A stretch of 57,473 nt of DNA from Candidatus Accumulibacter regalis. Lineage in GTDB: Bacteria > Pseudomonadota > Gammaproteobacteria > Burkholderiales > Rhodocyclaceae. A model generated the notes under the pieces. It saw only the letters and a program-made list of their open reading frames with translations. It made no database searches and was not told the origin of the DNA. The stretch lies in the NCBI GenBank assembly GCA_000585075.1, contig JEMY01000020.1, positions 1 to 57,473 on the forward strand, given 5' to 3'. Positions 8,231 to 17,195 of this stretch are shown here, piece after piece; position 1 is the first letter of the stretch; every line of letters begins with the position of its first letter. Both the position numbers and the translations under genes were made by a program.

Positions 8231-9406
8231 CTAGCTTCGTGCGTTCAGCGCGACGAATTCCTGCACCTCCGGCCCGACGTAGTTGGCCGACGGGCGAATC
8301 AGCTTGCCGTCGATGCGTTGCTCGATGATGTGTGCGGCCCAGCCGCTGGTGCGGGCGATCACGAACAGCGGCGTGAACATCGGCGTCGGCACGGCCAGCA
8401 TGTGATAGGCAACGCCCGAGAACCAGTCGACATTGGGGAACATGCGCTTCTGCTCCCACATCACCTGCTCGATTCGACTGGCAATGTCGAACAGCGCCTG
8501 ATTGTCGCCATCGCTGCATAACTGCTGTGCGACGGCGCGGATCACCTTGTTGCGCGGATCGGCGATGGTGTACAAGGGGTGACCGAAACCGATGATGATT
8601 TCCCGCCTGGCCAGGCGATTGCAGATGTCGCTCTCGGCGTGCTGCGCATCGTTGTAGCGGCTCTGGATCTCGAACGCCGCTTCGTTGGCGCCGCCGTGTC
8701 GGGGACCGCTGAGCGCGCCAATGGCGCCGCTGACCGCGGCGTACAGGTCGGCACCGGTTCCGGCGATGGTTCGCGCCGTAAAGGTCGAGGCGTTGAACTC
8801 GTGCTCGGCGTAGAGCACCAGCGATTTGTCCAGGCTGCTGGCGTGCAGCGCCGACGGTGCCTTGCCGCAGAGCAGGTGCAGAAAGTGCGCGGCGATCGAA
8901 TCGTCGTCGGTCTCCGTTTCGATGCGCCGACCATTGTGCGACCAGTGATACCAGTAGAGCAGCATCGACCCGAAACTGGCAATCAGCCGGTCGGCAATCT
9001 CGCGCGCGCCACCGGGGTTGTGATCCTGCGCCTCCGGCAGGATGGTTCCCAGCGCCGAGCAGCCGCTGCGCAGCACATCGGTCGGGTGCGCCGACGCCGG
9101 CAGGTTTTCGAGGACCGGCCGCAGACGCACCGGCAGGCCGCGCAGCGTCTTCAGCTTCTTGCGGTACTGGTTGAGCTGGTTCACGCTCGGCAAGCGCCCA
9201 TAGAGGAGCAAATACGCCACTTCTTCGTAAGTGGCGTGCTCGGCGAGGGCGATGACGTCGTAGCCGCGGTAGTGGAGGTCATTGCCGTTGCGGCCGACCG
9301 CGCAGATGGCCGTGTCGCCGGCCACGACGCCGGAGAGCGCAACCGACTTCTTGCCTTTTGGCGCCTCGCTCGTCGCCACTTCGTTGCCGAGCACCTCGTC
9401 CATCAT
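8231..9406 (-). CDS. prpC: 2-methylcitrate synthase (citrate synthase family)
   Basis: A 391-residue citrate-synthase-fold enzyme condensing propionyl-CoA with oxaloacetate. Diagnostic features are [20 protein letters not shown] near the N-terminus, [14 protein letters not shown] (catalytic His region), [14 protein letters not shown] and the C-terminal [10 protein letters not shown]. This short-form architecture fits PrpC better than housekeeping GltA. Two ATGs at 9406 and 9403 follow AGGGGAGG; the frame is open further upstream to 9472 without family character. It pairs with prpD downstream. A citrate synthase side activity is possible in this family. Confidence 0.88.
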   Translation of the reverse strand: MMDEVLGNEVATSEAPKGKKSVALSGVVAGDTAICAVGRNGNDLHYRGYDVIALAEHATYEEVAYLLLYGRLPSVNQLNQYRKKLKTLRGLPVRLRPVLENLPASAHPTDVLRSGCSALGTILPEAQDHNPGGAREIADRLIASFGSMLLYWYHWSHNGRRIETETDDDSIAAHFLHLLCGKAPSALHASSLDKSLVLYAEHEFNASTFTARTIAGTGADLYAAVSGAIGALSGPRHGGANEAAFEIQSRYNDAQHAESDICNRLARREIIIGFGHPLYTIADPRNKVIRAVAQQLCSDGDNQALFDIASRIEQVMWEQKRMFPNVDWFSGVAYHMLAVPTPMFTPLFVIARTSGWAAHIIEQRIDGKLIRPSANYVGPEVQEFVALNARS

Positions 9407-9539
9407 CCCTCCCCTGGCCACCAGGCCTGCACGCTGTGGATGAGTATTCCCGAGCTTGCCTAGCGCGGTCAACCGTGGCGGCGTTCAAGCAGCGCAGCGC
9501 CTGCTCGGCAAGCGGCAGCCGCTCGCCACCCCTGCGTCC

Positions 9540-10079
9540 TCAATCGCGCCAATTGTCGGACGCCTGTCCTCCAGCGAGCCGGTCGTCTGCGGCGCGATCG
9601 GACAGCCGTCCTTCGGCGGAGGGCAGCCGGACCGGCGGCATGAAGGCCAGGGTGCAGGCACTTTCGTGCCCGATCAAGGGCTTCGGCAAGGGGACGATTT
9701 CCACGTCGGTGACCCCCACTTCAATCATTCCGAGGAGTTCGGCCGCCGCTCGCGAAAGGTCGATGACGCGACCACCGTGCCCCATGCGGTCGTTGATCCT
9801 GACCACCACGCAATAGGTGGATAACGGGCGGCGCACGGCGACCATCGTCCCGAGTGGGAAGCGATTACTCGCCGCCGAGAGCTTCTCGTGTTGAAAGGAC
9901 TTGCCGGAGGCGGTCTTCCGGCCGCTGAATCGCTTCCCGTAGAAACTCGCCCGACCAGCCAGGATTGGCGGTATTTCGGGCCACTCGCCAGCCCTTTTCA
10001 GGGCGCTTGAAGGTTCGCCCAAGGCAAGTTCGGGCAATGCCGACACGGCCAGGGCGACCAGCGCAAACAGCAGCTTCAC
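9540..10079 (-). CDS. RlpA-like double-psi beta-barrel secreted protein
   Basis: A 179-residue protein with an N-terminal signal peptide (LLFALVALAVSALPELALG) and an RlpA-type barrel: GRASFYGKRFSGRKTASG near residue 42, LPLG-like FPLGTMVAV and VRINDRMGHGGRVIDLS. The conserved Asp of the RlpA active site is in the INDRMG block. It lacks a SPOR domain and a lipobox, unlike the second RlpA at 16.1-17.2 kb. GTG 10079 is the start that keeps the signal peptide. The predicted role is peptidoglycan cleavage or binding in the periplasm. The upstream 294 bp to the next gene show no coding region. Confidence 0.82.
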   Translation of the reverse strand: MKLLFALVALAVSALPELALGEPSSALKRAGEWPEIPPILAGRASFYGKRFSGRKTASGKSFQHEKLSAASNRFPLGTMVAVRRPLSTYCVVVRINDRMGHGGRVIDLSRAAAELLGMIEVGVTDVEIVPLPKPLIGHESACTLAFMPPVRLPSAEGRLSDRAADDRLAGGQASDNWRD

Positions 10080-10373
10080 CGAACTGCGGTCCTGGCCAGC
10101 GGCGACCCGGCCGGCCGTCGTACGGCCACTGCGGGCCCCACCGCTCCCTGCGACCTAGCTGCCACGGGCTGCGAACGCCAAAGTCTGCGCGCGGCTCGGC
10201 AAAGCGCTTACAATTCCCGCCATCTGTACGCAACCGCGCATGCAACGTCCCTCCGTCGTGGCCTTTGGTCACCGGTGGTGGCCCGAGCGCGTAAGAATAG
10301 CCTGCTCGCAGGCGCCCACACAAGCCACTGCCACACGGCGATTTCCCCGGCATTATCCTGAAATGCGGCAAGA

Positions 10374-10892
10374 ATGAAAACTCACCTGCTTCCGGACTGG
10401 TTGCGCGCGCTACTCATGCGCAGCGTCGGCTATCGCCACTATTCGCTGGTCGTCGCGGCCATCGCCTTTGTGACCACCATCACCTTCAGCTTCCCGTTCG
10501 TCGCCGTCCTCATCCCGGCGGTGCTCCTGGCACCACGACGCTGGCGCACGCTCGGCCTGCTCTGCGGCCTGGCGAGCGGCTGTGGAGCAGCCGTGCTGGT
10601 CGAGATATTCCAGTACCTGGGTTGGGAGTTCGTCGTCGCACGCTACCCCGAGCTGGTCAGCATGGAGGTCTGGCAACGGGCCAGCGAATGGCTGCAGGAC
10701 TGGGGGCTGCTGGCCGTACTGATCATCGCCGGCTCACCGATGCCGCAAACCCCGGCGCTGCTCTTCTGCGCCCTGGCCGACGTTTCGTCGCTCGGCATCC
10801 TGGCCGCGGTGGCGATCGGCAAGACCGCCAAGTATCTGTTCATGGCCTGGGCGACGGCCCACTACCCGACGCGCTTCATGCGCTATAACTGA
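10374..10892 (+). CDS. YqaA/DedA-like (VTT domain) membrane protein
   Basis: A 172-residue inner-membrane protein with about four hydrophobic segments (SLVVAAIAFVTTITFSFPFV, LIPAVLLAP, LLAVLIIAGSPMPQTPALLF, ILAAVAIGKTAKYLFMAW). The block SPMPQTPALL followed by GKTAKY and an R near the end is typical of the YqaA/DedA-related VTT family. Relatives act in membrane lipid or undecaprenyl-phosphate handling, but a specific substrate cannot be assigned. It is divergent from the RlpA-like gene and convergent with lipA. Confidence 0.75.
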   Translation: MKTHLLPDWLRALLMRSVGYRHYSLVVAAIAFVTTITFSFPFVAVLIPAVLLAPRRWRTLGLLCGLASGCGAAVLVEIFQYLGWEFVVARYPELVSMEVWQRASEWLQDWGLLAVLIIAGSPMPQTPALLFCALADVSSLGILAAVAIGKTAKYLFMAWATAHYPTRFMRYN

Positions 10893-10954
10893 GAGCCGCC
10901 GAGCCAGCGGCCGACCAGCCAGAGCGCGAGCGGCGAAGGACGAAGCGCCGACGC

Positions 10955-11938
10955 TCAGGCCACGCCAGCGCTTTCCGCCTGGACGTCGGCCCAGTAACTC
11001 GAACGCACCATCGGCCCGCAGGCGGCGCCGGTAAAGCCCATCGCCAGAGCCTGCTCCTCGTACATCTTGAACACGTCCGGATGGACGTAGCGAGCGACCG
11101 GCAGGTGATGGCTGGACGGCGCGAGGTATTGACCGATGGTGAGCATTTCGACTTCGTTGGCGCGCAGGTCGCGCAACACTTCGAGGATCTCGTCGTCGCT
11201 TTCGCCGAGACCGACCATCAGTCCGGATTTGGTCGGAATCTGCGGGTAGCGCGCCTTGAAACCTTTCATGAACGCCAGCGAATGCGCGTAGTCGGCCCCC
11301 GGGCGCGCCTGTCGGTAGAGCCGCGGCACGGTTTCCATGTTGTGATTGAGCACATCGGGCAATGACCTGCCGAGCACCTCGAGCGCAATTTCCATGCGCC
11401 CCCGGAAATCGGGGACCAGCGTTTCGATCGTCGTCGCCGGCGAACTGCGGCGCACCGCGCTGATCACGTCGACGAAATGCTGTGCGCCACCGTCGCGCAG
11501 GTCGTCGCGATCGACACTGGTGATCACCACGTAGCGCAGTTGCAGCCGCGCCACGCTGTCGGCGAGATGTGCAGGCTCGTCAACATCAGGCGGCAGCGGC
11601 TTGCCGTGGCCGACGTCGCAGAATGGACAGCGCCGCGTACAGACGTCGCCCAGGATCATGAAGGTGGCCGTACCGCGGCCGAAGCATTCGCCGATATTCG
11701 GGCACGCCGCCTCTTCGCAGACGGTATGCAGCTTCTGCTCGCGGAGCATCTTCTTGATCTCGCCGAAGCGACCCGAGGCGTTGCCGGCCTTGACGCGAAT
11801 CCAGTCCGGCTTGCGTTGCGGCGCCTGCGGAACGATCTTGATGGGAATGCGCGCCGTCTTCAGCTCGCCCCTCTCCTTGACACCGGCGACCCGGGCCGCT
11901 GGCCTGGCCACGTCGCGATCTTGATCCTGCGTGCTCAT
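10955..11938 (-). CDS. lipA: Lipoyl synthase
   Basis: A 327-residue radical-SAM enzyme that inserts two sulfurs into protein-bound octanoyl groups. The auxiliary cluster motif [12 protein letters not shown] and the radical-SAM motif [19 protein letters not shown] are both intact, followed by [17 protein letters not shown] and [11 protein letters not shown]. The C-terminal RSSY that supplies a cluster ligand is present. ATG 11938 overlaps the lipB stop (ATGA), so the pair is translationally coupled. The frame upstream of this ATG is a shadow of lipB. Confidence 0.97.
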   Translation of the reverse strand: MSTQDQDRDVARPAARVAGVKERGELKTARIPIKIVPQAPQRKPDWIRVKAGNASGRFGEIKKMLREQKLHTVCEEAACPNIGECFGRGTATFMILGDVCTRRCPFCDVGHGKPLPPDVDEPAHLADSVARLQLRYVVITSVDRDDLRDGGAQHFVDVISAVRRSSPATTIETLVPDFRGRMEIALEVLGRSLPDVLNHNMETVPRLYRQARPGADYAHSLAFMKGFKARYPQIPTKSGLMVGLGESDDEILEVLRDLRANEVEMLTIGQYLAPSSHHLPVARYVHPDVFKMYEEQALAMGFTGAACGPMVRSSYWADVQAESAGVA

Positions 11939-12678
11939 CGTTGCCTGCGCTCCAGTTGTACTGCCAAGTGTTCTGCCAGCGCCGTCGCCGCTTGCGACGG
12001 AGTCAGCGAAATGCCGAGGTCCCGGGTCTGGGTGACCGGAAGACCAGGGTAGCCGCAAGGGTTGATCGCCGCAAAAGGCGACAAATCCATGTCCACGTTC
12101 AGGCTGACGCCGTGATAGCTGTAGCTCCTGCGCACGCGCAGACCCAGCGCCGCGACCTTGGCCGGACCCACATAGACCCCCGGCGCGCCAGCATGCCTTT
12201 CGGCCCGCACCGCGTGCGCGGCGAGAAGGTCGATGACCGCCTGCTCGATGGCGGTGACCAGTTCGCGAACTTTCAGCTTGCGCCGGCCCAGGTCGAGCAA
12301 CACGTAAACTACCACCTGGCCAGGACCGTGATAGGTGATCTGGCCGCCACGATCGGTCTTCACCAGCGGCAGGCCAAGATCGGCCAGCAGGTGCTCGGCT
12401 CTGCCCGCCTGACCGAGGGTGAGCACCGGCGGGTGCTCGCAACACCACAGTTCGTCGGCGGTCTCGTCAGTGCGCGCGGCGGTGAAATCGATCATCGCCC
12501 GCCAGGTCTTCTGGTAGTCGCTTTGGCCGAGATTGCGGACCCGCAACGGCAACGGCGCAACGGCGCGCAATGGGGCACCACCGCCCTCCTCCGCCAAGTC
12601 CACCCCCTCCGCGCCCTCCGCCCTCGCTGCCACGACCGCCACAGGCGCCGACTGCGGGCGCCGCACTTCGTCGCTCAT
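11935..12678 (-). CDS. lipB: Octanoyl-[acyl carrier protein]:protein N-octanoyltransferase
   Basis: A 247-residue LipB that moves octanoyl from ACP to lipoyl domains, supplying LipA. Visible are [17 protein letters not shown], the [12 protein letters not shown] signature, the lysine-containing [14 protein letters not shown] and the catalytic cysteine in INPCGYPG. An extra low-complexity stretch of about 35 residues precedes the fold. ATG 12678 overlaps the end of the upstream ybeD-like gene (stop at 12675), and its own stop overlaps lipA. Confidence 0.96.
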   Translation of the reverse strand: MSDEVRRPQSAPVAVVAARAEGAEGVDLAEEGGGAPLRAVAPLPLRVRNLGQSDYQKTWRAMIDFTAARTDETADELWCCEHPPVLTLGQAGRAEHLLADLGLPLVKTDRGGQITYHGPGQVVVYVLLDLGRRKLKVRELVTAIEQAVIDLLAAHAVRAERHAGAPGVYVGPAKVAALGLRVRRSYSYHGVSLNVDMDLSPFAAINPCGYPGLPVTQTRDLGISLTPSQAATALAEHLAVQLERRQR

Positions 12679-12953
12679 AGGACGATCTTGACTAGCGGAT
12701 GGCTGCTTAGTTCCCGGTACAGGGTGTCGAGCTGCGCTCGACTGGTCGCGTTGATGGTGCAGGTCAGACTGACGTACTTGCCGCCGCTCGAAGCGCGCAT
12801 GCACATCGTCGCCGCGTCGAAATCCGCTGCGTGCCGCAAGACGACGGCGAGCACCTCCTGCGCCAGGGCGGTGTCGGCCAGGCCCATGATCTTGAGCGGA
12901 AACGCACAGGGGAAGTCGAACAGGCTGTCACGCTCTTCAGACATCGCCGGCAT
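12675..12953 (-). CDS. ybeD: YbeD/DUF493 family small protein
   Basis: A 92-residue protein with the DUF493 profile: FDFPCAFPLKIMG at the start, VLRHAADFDAATMCMRAS in the middle and [15 protein letters not shown] at the C-terminus. These are small ferredoxin-like regulatory folds that commonly sit beside lipB. The start is either ATG 12953 or ATG 12944; both lie inside the end of the transaminase gene (stop 12937). The tight overlaps on both sides fix it as part of the dat-ybeD-lipB-lipA operon. Its molecular role is not established. Confidence 0.9.
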   Translation of the reverse strand: MPAMSEERDSLFDFPCAFPLKIMGLADTALAQEVLAVVLRHAADFDAATMCMRASSGGKYVSLTCTINATSRAQLDTLYRELSSHPLVKIVL

Positions 12954-13803
12954 TGCCCTGGCCCGCCAGCTGCTGACGGAAGGCGGTGTACCAGGCCTGC
13001 ATCTGGCGTACCGCCGGGCCGGGCTTTCCGCTGCCCACAGGCTGCCCGTCGAGACGGGTGATCGGCAGTACTTCGCGCGTCGATGAGGTCAGCCACAACT
13101 CGTCGGCGACGCGCAGTTCGGCGTCGGCAATGTCACGCAATTGGCATGGCATGCCGTGCGCTGCGGCCAGTTCGAGAACGAGATCGCAGGTTACTCCGGA
13201 AAGCATGCGGTGGTCCCGCAGCGGCGCCAGCAGCGCGCCGTCCTTGACCATCAGGATGTTCGATGTCGCCCCCTCGCTGAGAATGCCGTCGCGCAGCAGG
13301 ATCGTTTCTGCACAACCGGCATCGATCGCCTGCTGGCGCAGGAGCACGTTGGGCAGCAGCGAGACCGTTTTCAGGTTGCAGCGCAACCAGCGATTATCCA
13401 CCGCACTGAGCACGGCGACACCGTTCTCGCGTTGCGCGGCCAGCGACGGCAAGGCGGTCGCAAAAATGAAGACCGTCGGCGGCAGCGCTCTCGGAAAGCT
13501 CTGGTCGCGCTTGCTGTCGGCGCCGCGAGTGACCTGCAGGTAGAGCGACTGATCGGCGAATTCGCTTTCGCTGATCACCCGCTGCAGGCGTTCGCACCAT
13601 TCGGCGAGCGTATGCGGATTGGCCAGGGCAATGCCGTCGAGGGTGCGCTGCAGACGGGCCAGGTGTTGTTCGAGCCGAAACGCACGACGAGCATAGACGG
13701 GGATCACTTCGTAGGCGCCGTCACCAAACAGGAAGCCACGATCGAGCGGCGAGATCCTGGCCTCGTCAAGCGGCATGAACTGCCCGTTGAGATAGGCGGT
13801 CAT
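12937..13803 (-). CDS. dat: D-amino-acid transaminase (class IV aminotransferase)
   Basis: A 288-residue PLP fold-type IV enzyme. It shows ISPLDRGFLFGDGAYEVIPVY near residues 17-37, the PLP lysine region CNLKTVSLLPNVL, ETILLRDG followed by EGATSNI, and the C-terminal ELWLTSSTREVLPI. These fit D-alanine-type transaminases better than branched-chain enzymes, though substrates must be tested. It can supply D-Glu or D-Ala for the neighbouring peptidoglycan genes. ATG 13803 has GGGAGG upstream. It follows dacA by 31 bp and overlaps ybeD. Confidence 0.88.
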   Translation of the reverse strand: MTAYLNGQFMPLDEARISPLDRGFLFGDGAYEVIPVYARRAFRLEQHLARLQRTLDGIALANPHTLAEWCERLQRVISESEFADQSLYLQVTRGADSKRDQSFPRALPPTVFIFATALPSLAAQRENGVAVLSAVDNRWLRCNLKTVSLLPNVLLRQQAIDAGCAETILLRDGILSEGATSNILMVKDGALLAPLRDHRMLSGVTCDLVLELAAAHGMPCQLRDIADAELRVADELWLTSSTREVLPITRLDGQPVGSGKPGPAVRQMQAWYTAFRQQLAGQGNAGDV

Positions 13804-13834
13804 CGACAGCCTCCCTTCACCTCGGACGCCGCGC

Positions 13835-14968
13835 CTAGTTGAACCACATCCGGACGGTGTCCATGACCCGGCCAACGATTCCGGCGACCGGCACCGCTTC
13901 AAGCGCCACCACCGGATAGTCGCCGTAGGGCTTGCCATCGACGCTGACCTTCAGCGTCGCCAAGGGCTGCCCCAAGGTCACCGGCGCCAGCAAGGGCTGT
14001 TGGGAAACCAGTTCGGTCTTGATCTTCGGTCCGTAGCCCTTGGGCACGACAATTACCAGATCGTCGGCAAAACCGATATTCACCGTCGCTTCCTTGCCCT
14101 TCCAGACTTTAAGATTGGAGACCGGGGCGTTCTTGGCGTATAACTGCACGCCGTCATAGAACTGGAAGCCGTAGTTGAGCAGCTTGAGCGACTCCTGGAT
14201 GCGCACGCTCGGCGACGACGCGCCGAGGACCACCGACAGCAGGCGACGCGGACCGCGTTTTGCCGACGACACCAGGCAGTAGCCGGCAGCCGCGGTGTAG
14301 CCGGTCTTCAGACCATCGACCGTCGGATCGATCCACAGCAGACGGTTACGATTCGGCTGCGTGATGTCGTTGTAGGTGTATTCCTTCAGCGAGTAGTACT
14401 TGGCGTATTCCTCGGGGAAATCGCGAATCAGCGCGCTGGCCAGAGTCGCCAGGTCGCGCGCCGTGGTGTAGTGCTCGGGGTCAGGCAAGCCGTTCGAGTT
14501 GCGGAAATTCGAGCCCTTCATGCCCAGTCGGTGCGCCTCGCGATTCATCATCTGGGCGAAGTTTTCCTCGTCGCCGGCAATGGCCTCGGACAAGGCCACG
14601 CAGGCGTCATTTCCCGATTGCACGATCATGCCCTTGAGCAAGTCCTCGACCTTGACCTCGGTACCCACCTGGATGAACATCCGGGAACCGCCGGTCTTCC
14701 AGGCCTTGCGCGAAATGAGCACTTCCTGGTCAAGCTTGAGCGTTCCCTGCTTGAGAGCCGAGAACGCCAGATAAGCGGTCATCAGCTTGGTCAACGACGC
14801 CGGCTCGAGGCGCTCGTCGGGCGCCTGGGCGGCCAGCTCCTGGCCTGAAGTCATTTCGATCAGGAGCCATGACTTGGCGGCCAGCGCCGGCGGTATCGGC
14901 AACTGTTGGGCGAGCGCCAGAATGGGAAAACAGAGCAGAACGGAAAGCAGGGATCGTAGCTTGAGCAT
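13835..14968 (-). CDS. dacA: D-alanyl-D-alanine carboxypeptidase (PBP5/6 type)
   Basis: A 377-residue low-molecular-weight penicillin-binding protein with a signal peptide (LLSVLLCFPILALA). The three catalytic boxes are present: SLTK at 58-61, SGN at 118-120 and KTG at 221-223. A C-terminal beta domain and a terminal amphipathic helix (GIVGRVMDTVRMWFN) follow, the helix serving as membrane anchor in this family. It trims the terminal D-Ala of peptidoglycan stem peptides in the periplasm. ATG 14968 starts the signal peptide; upstream codons in frame lack family character. First gene of the dacA-dat-ybeD-lipB-lipA run. Confidence 0.95.
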   Translation of the reverse strand: MLKLRSLLSVLLCFPILALAQQLPIPPALAAKSWLLIEMTSGQELAAQAPDERLEPASLTKLMTAYLAFSALKQGTLKLDQEVLISRKAWKTGGSRMFIQVGTEVKVEDLLKGMIVQSGNDACVALSEAIAGDEENFAQMMNREAHRLGMKGSNFRNSNGLPDPEHYTTARDLATLASALIRDFPEEYAKYYSLKEYTYNDITQPNRNRLLWIDPTVDGLKTGYTAAAGYCLVSSAKRGPRRLLSVVLGASSPSVRIQESLKLLNYGFQFYDGVQLYAKNAPVSNLKVWKGKEATVNIGFADDLVIVVPKGYGPKIKTELVSQQPLLAPVTLGQPLATLKVSVDGKPYGDYPVVALEAVPVAGIVGRVMDTVRMWFN

Positions 14969-15161
14969 GGCGGGATTCACGGCAAAAGGGCGGATTATAG
15001 CAAGCCCTCCGGCTCGGGCCTGTAGCCATTTTGTGACCAGCGCACAACGCAGAATCCCGTCTTCCGTGATATTGCGCACACTCGCCGTGGCCTGGGGGCA
15101 CGTACGATGACGGCAGTTCCCTGCCCGCCTGCCCACTTGAAAGTGGCGTTCCCTGGACTGT

Positions 15162-16088
15162 ATGCTGCCACCCTTTCGACCACTCTCAAGCTCTCTTGAC
15201 CTGCAAGGTGCCTTTGCGCAACTGTCAAGACGCAGCTTCTCCAGCGACAGCCTGGACGACGCCTTGCGCCAACTCACCGCCGCAAGCGGGCGCATGCTGA
15301 ACATCGAGCGGGTCAGCCTGTGGGGCCTGACCGCTCAGCGTGCAAGTCTGGAGTGCATTGATCTCTATGAGCTTTCCCGTAACCGGCACAGCATCGGCCT
15401 GACCCTGCATGCCGCTCGCCACCCCGAGTATTTCCAGGCACTGATCCGCGGCGAGCCGATTGTTGCCGATGACGCGATGACGCATCCCAGTACCCAGGCA
15501 CTCACCGAGGACTACCTGCTGATGAACGGCATCAGCGCCCTGATCAACTCGCCGATTCATGTCAATGGAGAACTCCAGGGGGTGCTGTGTATCGAACGCG
15601 TCGGCCCGCACTCGGCGTGGACTTCGGTACAGCGGCTGTTCGCACACGCGGTGGCCAACCTGGTGAGCCTGGCGCTGGTCCAGCACCAGGTGCTGCAAAT
15701 TGAGGAGGAACTGCGCGACGCAAACAGTCTGCGCCTGGCGCTCTTTACCGGGGCTCGTGACGCCATTCTCATTTCCGACGCCAGGACCGGACACATTCTC
15801 GACGCCAACCCGCAGGCCGAGAAGCTGTTCGGACGGCAACTGCAGCAGCTCCTCGGTCTTCTGCAAAGCGAGCTGCATGCCGGTGGTGGCGGACTGGACA
15901 TATGCCAACTGCTCACCCTGGGCCAGGTCAATGGCGTCGAAGCCGTGCGCAGCACGGTGGTCAACCCTGACGGCACGGTCATTCCGGTCGAGATCATCGG
16001 CCACGAAGTACAGCTCGAACACGGGCGCAAGATCGTGCAGGGCGTTTTCCGTCCCCTATCGACAGGGCAAAGCCACGGCGAGACCTGA
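15162..16088 (+). CDS. GAF-PAS sensor protein without an output domain
   Basis: A 308-residue soluble protein. Residues about 25-180 form a GAF domain (LTAASGRMLNIERVSLWGL, then INSPIHVNGELQGVLCIER), and residues about 190-300 a PAS domain (AILISDARTGHILDANPQAEKLFG). No GGDEF, EAL, histidine kinase or DNA-binding part follows: the stop comes right after the PAS core. It is the only plus-strand gene between dacA and rlpA, so it is not co-transcribed with the wall genes. It may act through a partner, or be a truncated sensor; the ligand is unknown. Confidence 0.8.
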   Translation: MLPPFRPLSSSLDLQGAFAQLSRRSFSSDSLDDALRQLTAASGRMLNIERVSLWGLTAQRASLECIDLYELSRNRHSIGLTLHAARHPEYFQALIRGEPIVADDAMTHPSTQALTEDYLLMNGISALINSPIHVNGELQGVLCIERVGPHSAWTSVQRLFAHAVANLVSLALVQHQVLQIEEELRDANSLRLALFTGARDAILISDARTGHILDANPQAEKLFGRQLQQLLGLLQSELHAGGGGLDICQLLTLGQVNGVEAVRSTVVNPDGTVIPVEIIGHEVQLEHGRKIVQGVFRPLSTGQSHGET

Positions 16089-17195
16089 TCAGCGGCTGAT
16101 GAAGGTCGGCTTGTAACCCAGCGCCAGGCGAATCCGCTCGGCGACCTTTTCGGCGTCGGCGCGGCTCCGATACGGTCCCATGTGCACGCGGTGCATGCCA
16201 CCGCCGGCGTTGATCTGGATTCCCTCGTTCAGCCAATCCAGCTCACGCTGCAAATGCAGGCGCAGACTTTCGGCGTTTTCAGCGCTGGCGAAAGCACCGA
16301 GCTGCAGGAAGACACCCGGCAGCGCCGTCGTCATGGCGGGCATCGCGGCCGGTACGGACGCCGATGGCAGCGGCGACGGGCGCTCGGGAACGACCGCCGG
16401 CGACGACGAGGCCACCGGCGCCGCCGCGAAGCCGAGGTTGGCCGCCAGTAGTGCAATCTGGTCGCGCTCGCCAGGGAGCGGCGCCTGGCGTGGAAGCGGT
16501 GCCGGTACCGGTGCCGGCGCCGGGGCTGCTGCCGGCATCACCTGCGCGTAGGTCATGGTCGTCGCGCCATCCGGCAGAATCGAATCGACCTGCACCATGG
16601 TGCTGCCGCTGTCCACGTAGTCCAGCCGGTAGGCGGCGGCGTAGGAGAGGTCAATGACGCGGTCAGCATGGAAAGGGCCACGATCGATGACCCGAACGAC
16701 CACCGACCTGCCATTGCTGACGTTGGTCACCCGGACATAAGAGGGAATCGCCAGGGTCGGATGGGCAGCAGTCATCGAGAACATGTCGTAGGGCTCGCCA
16801 ATCGACGTCTTCTGGCCATGAAATTTCTTGCCGTACCAGCTGGCAATGCCGCGTTCCTGATACGCTGCAAGGCTGGTTCTTGGCTGGTAGGCCTTGCCGA
16901 GAACGACGTACGGGCGATTGGCAAAACGATGCAGGGGCTCGAGCCTGGGTTGTGCGTCGGGAATGTCGTCGAGATTGTCGGGGATTTCATCGCCCGGCCC
17001 ATCGTCCTTGTAATAGCCACCTCCGCGCTTCTGCACCACGCCCGACTTGCGGGCCAGCTTGCTGCGCTCGGCCGTCGCCTCGGATGAACGCGACGGCGAA
17101 CCGCCGCAGGCGGTGAGCAATACTGGCAGGGCCAGCAGCGCGAGCGCCGCGCAGCAGCGCCGCGCAGTGATCCATTCCGTTGTTTCTCGCCTCAT
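16089..17195 (-). CDS. rlpA: Septal-ring lytic transglycosylase RlpA with SPOR domain
   Basis: A 368-residue lipoprotein: the lipobox LLTACGG lies near residue 30, the RlpA barrel at about 115-210 (GIASWYGKKFHGQKTSIGE, VIDRGPFHADRVIDLSYAAA), a Pro/Ala-rich linker, and a C-terminal SPOR domain (GVFLQLGAFASAENAESL, HRVHMGPYRSRADAEKVAER). SPOR domains bind denuded glycan at septa. ATG 17195 overlaps the rodA stop, so it is the last gene of the mre-mrd-rod operon. It is longer and better equipped than the RlpA-like protein at 9.5 kb. Confidence 0.95.
   Translation of the reverse strand: MRRETTEWITARRCCAALALLALPVLLTACGGSPSRSSEATAERSKLARKSGVVQKRGGGYYKDDGPGDEIPDNLDDIPDAQPRLEPLHRFANRPYVVLGKAYQPRTSLAAYQERGIASWYGKKFHGQKTSIGEPYDMFSMTAAHPTLAIPSYVRVTNVSNGRSVVVRVIDRGPFHADRVIDLSYAAAYRLDYVDSGSTMVQVDSILPDGATTMTYAQVMPAAAPAPAPVPAPLPRQAPLPGERDQIALLAANLGFAAAPVASSSPAVVPERPSPLPSASVPAAMPAMTTALPGVFLQLGAFASAENAESLRLHLQRELDWLNEGIQINAGGGMHRVHMGPYRSRADAEKVAERIRLALGYKPTFISR

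Noticed and set aside
12448-12678. Longer lipA start upstream of 11938
   Set aside because: The upstream codons are a shadow of lipB and the ATGA overlap at 11935-11938 gives a natural start.
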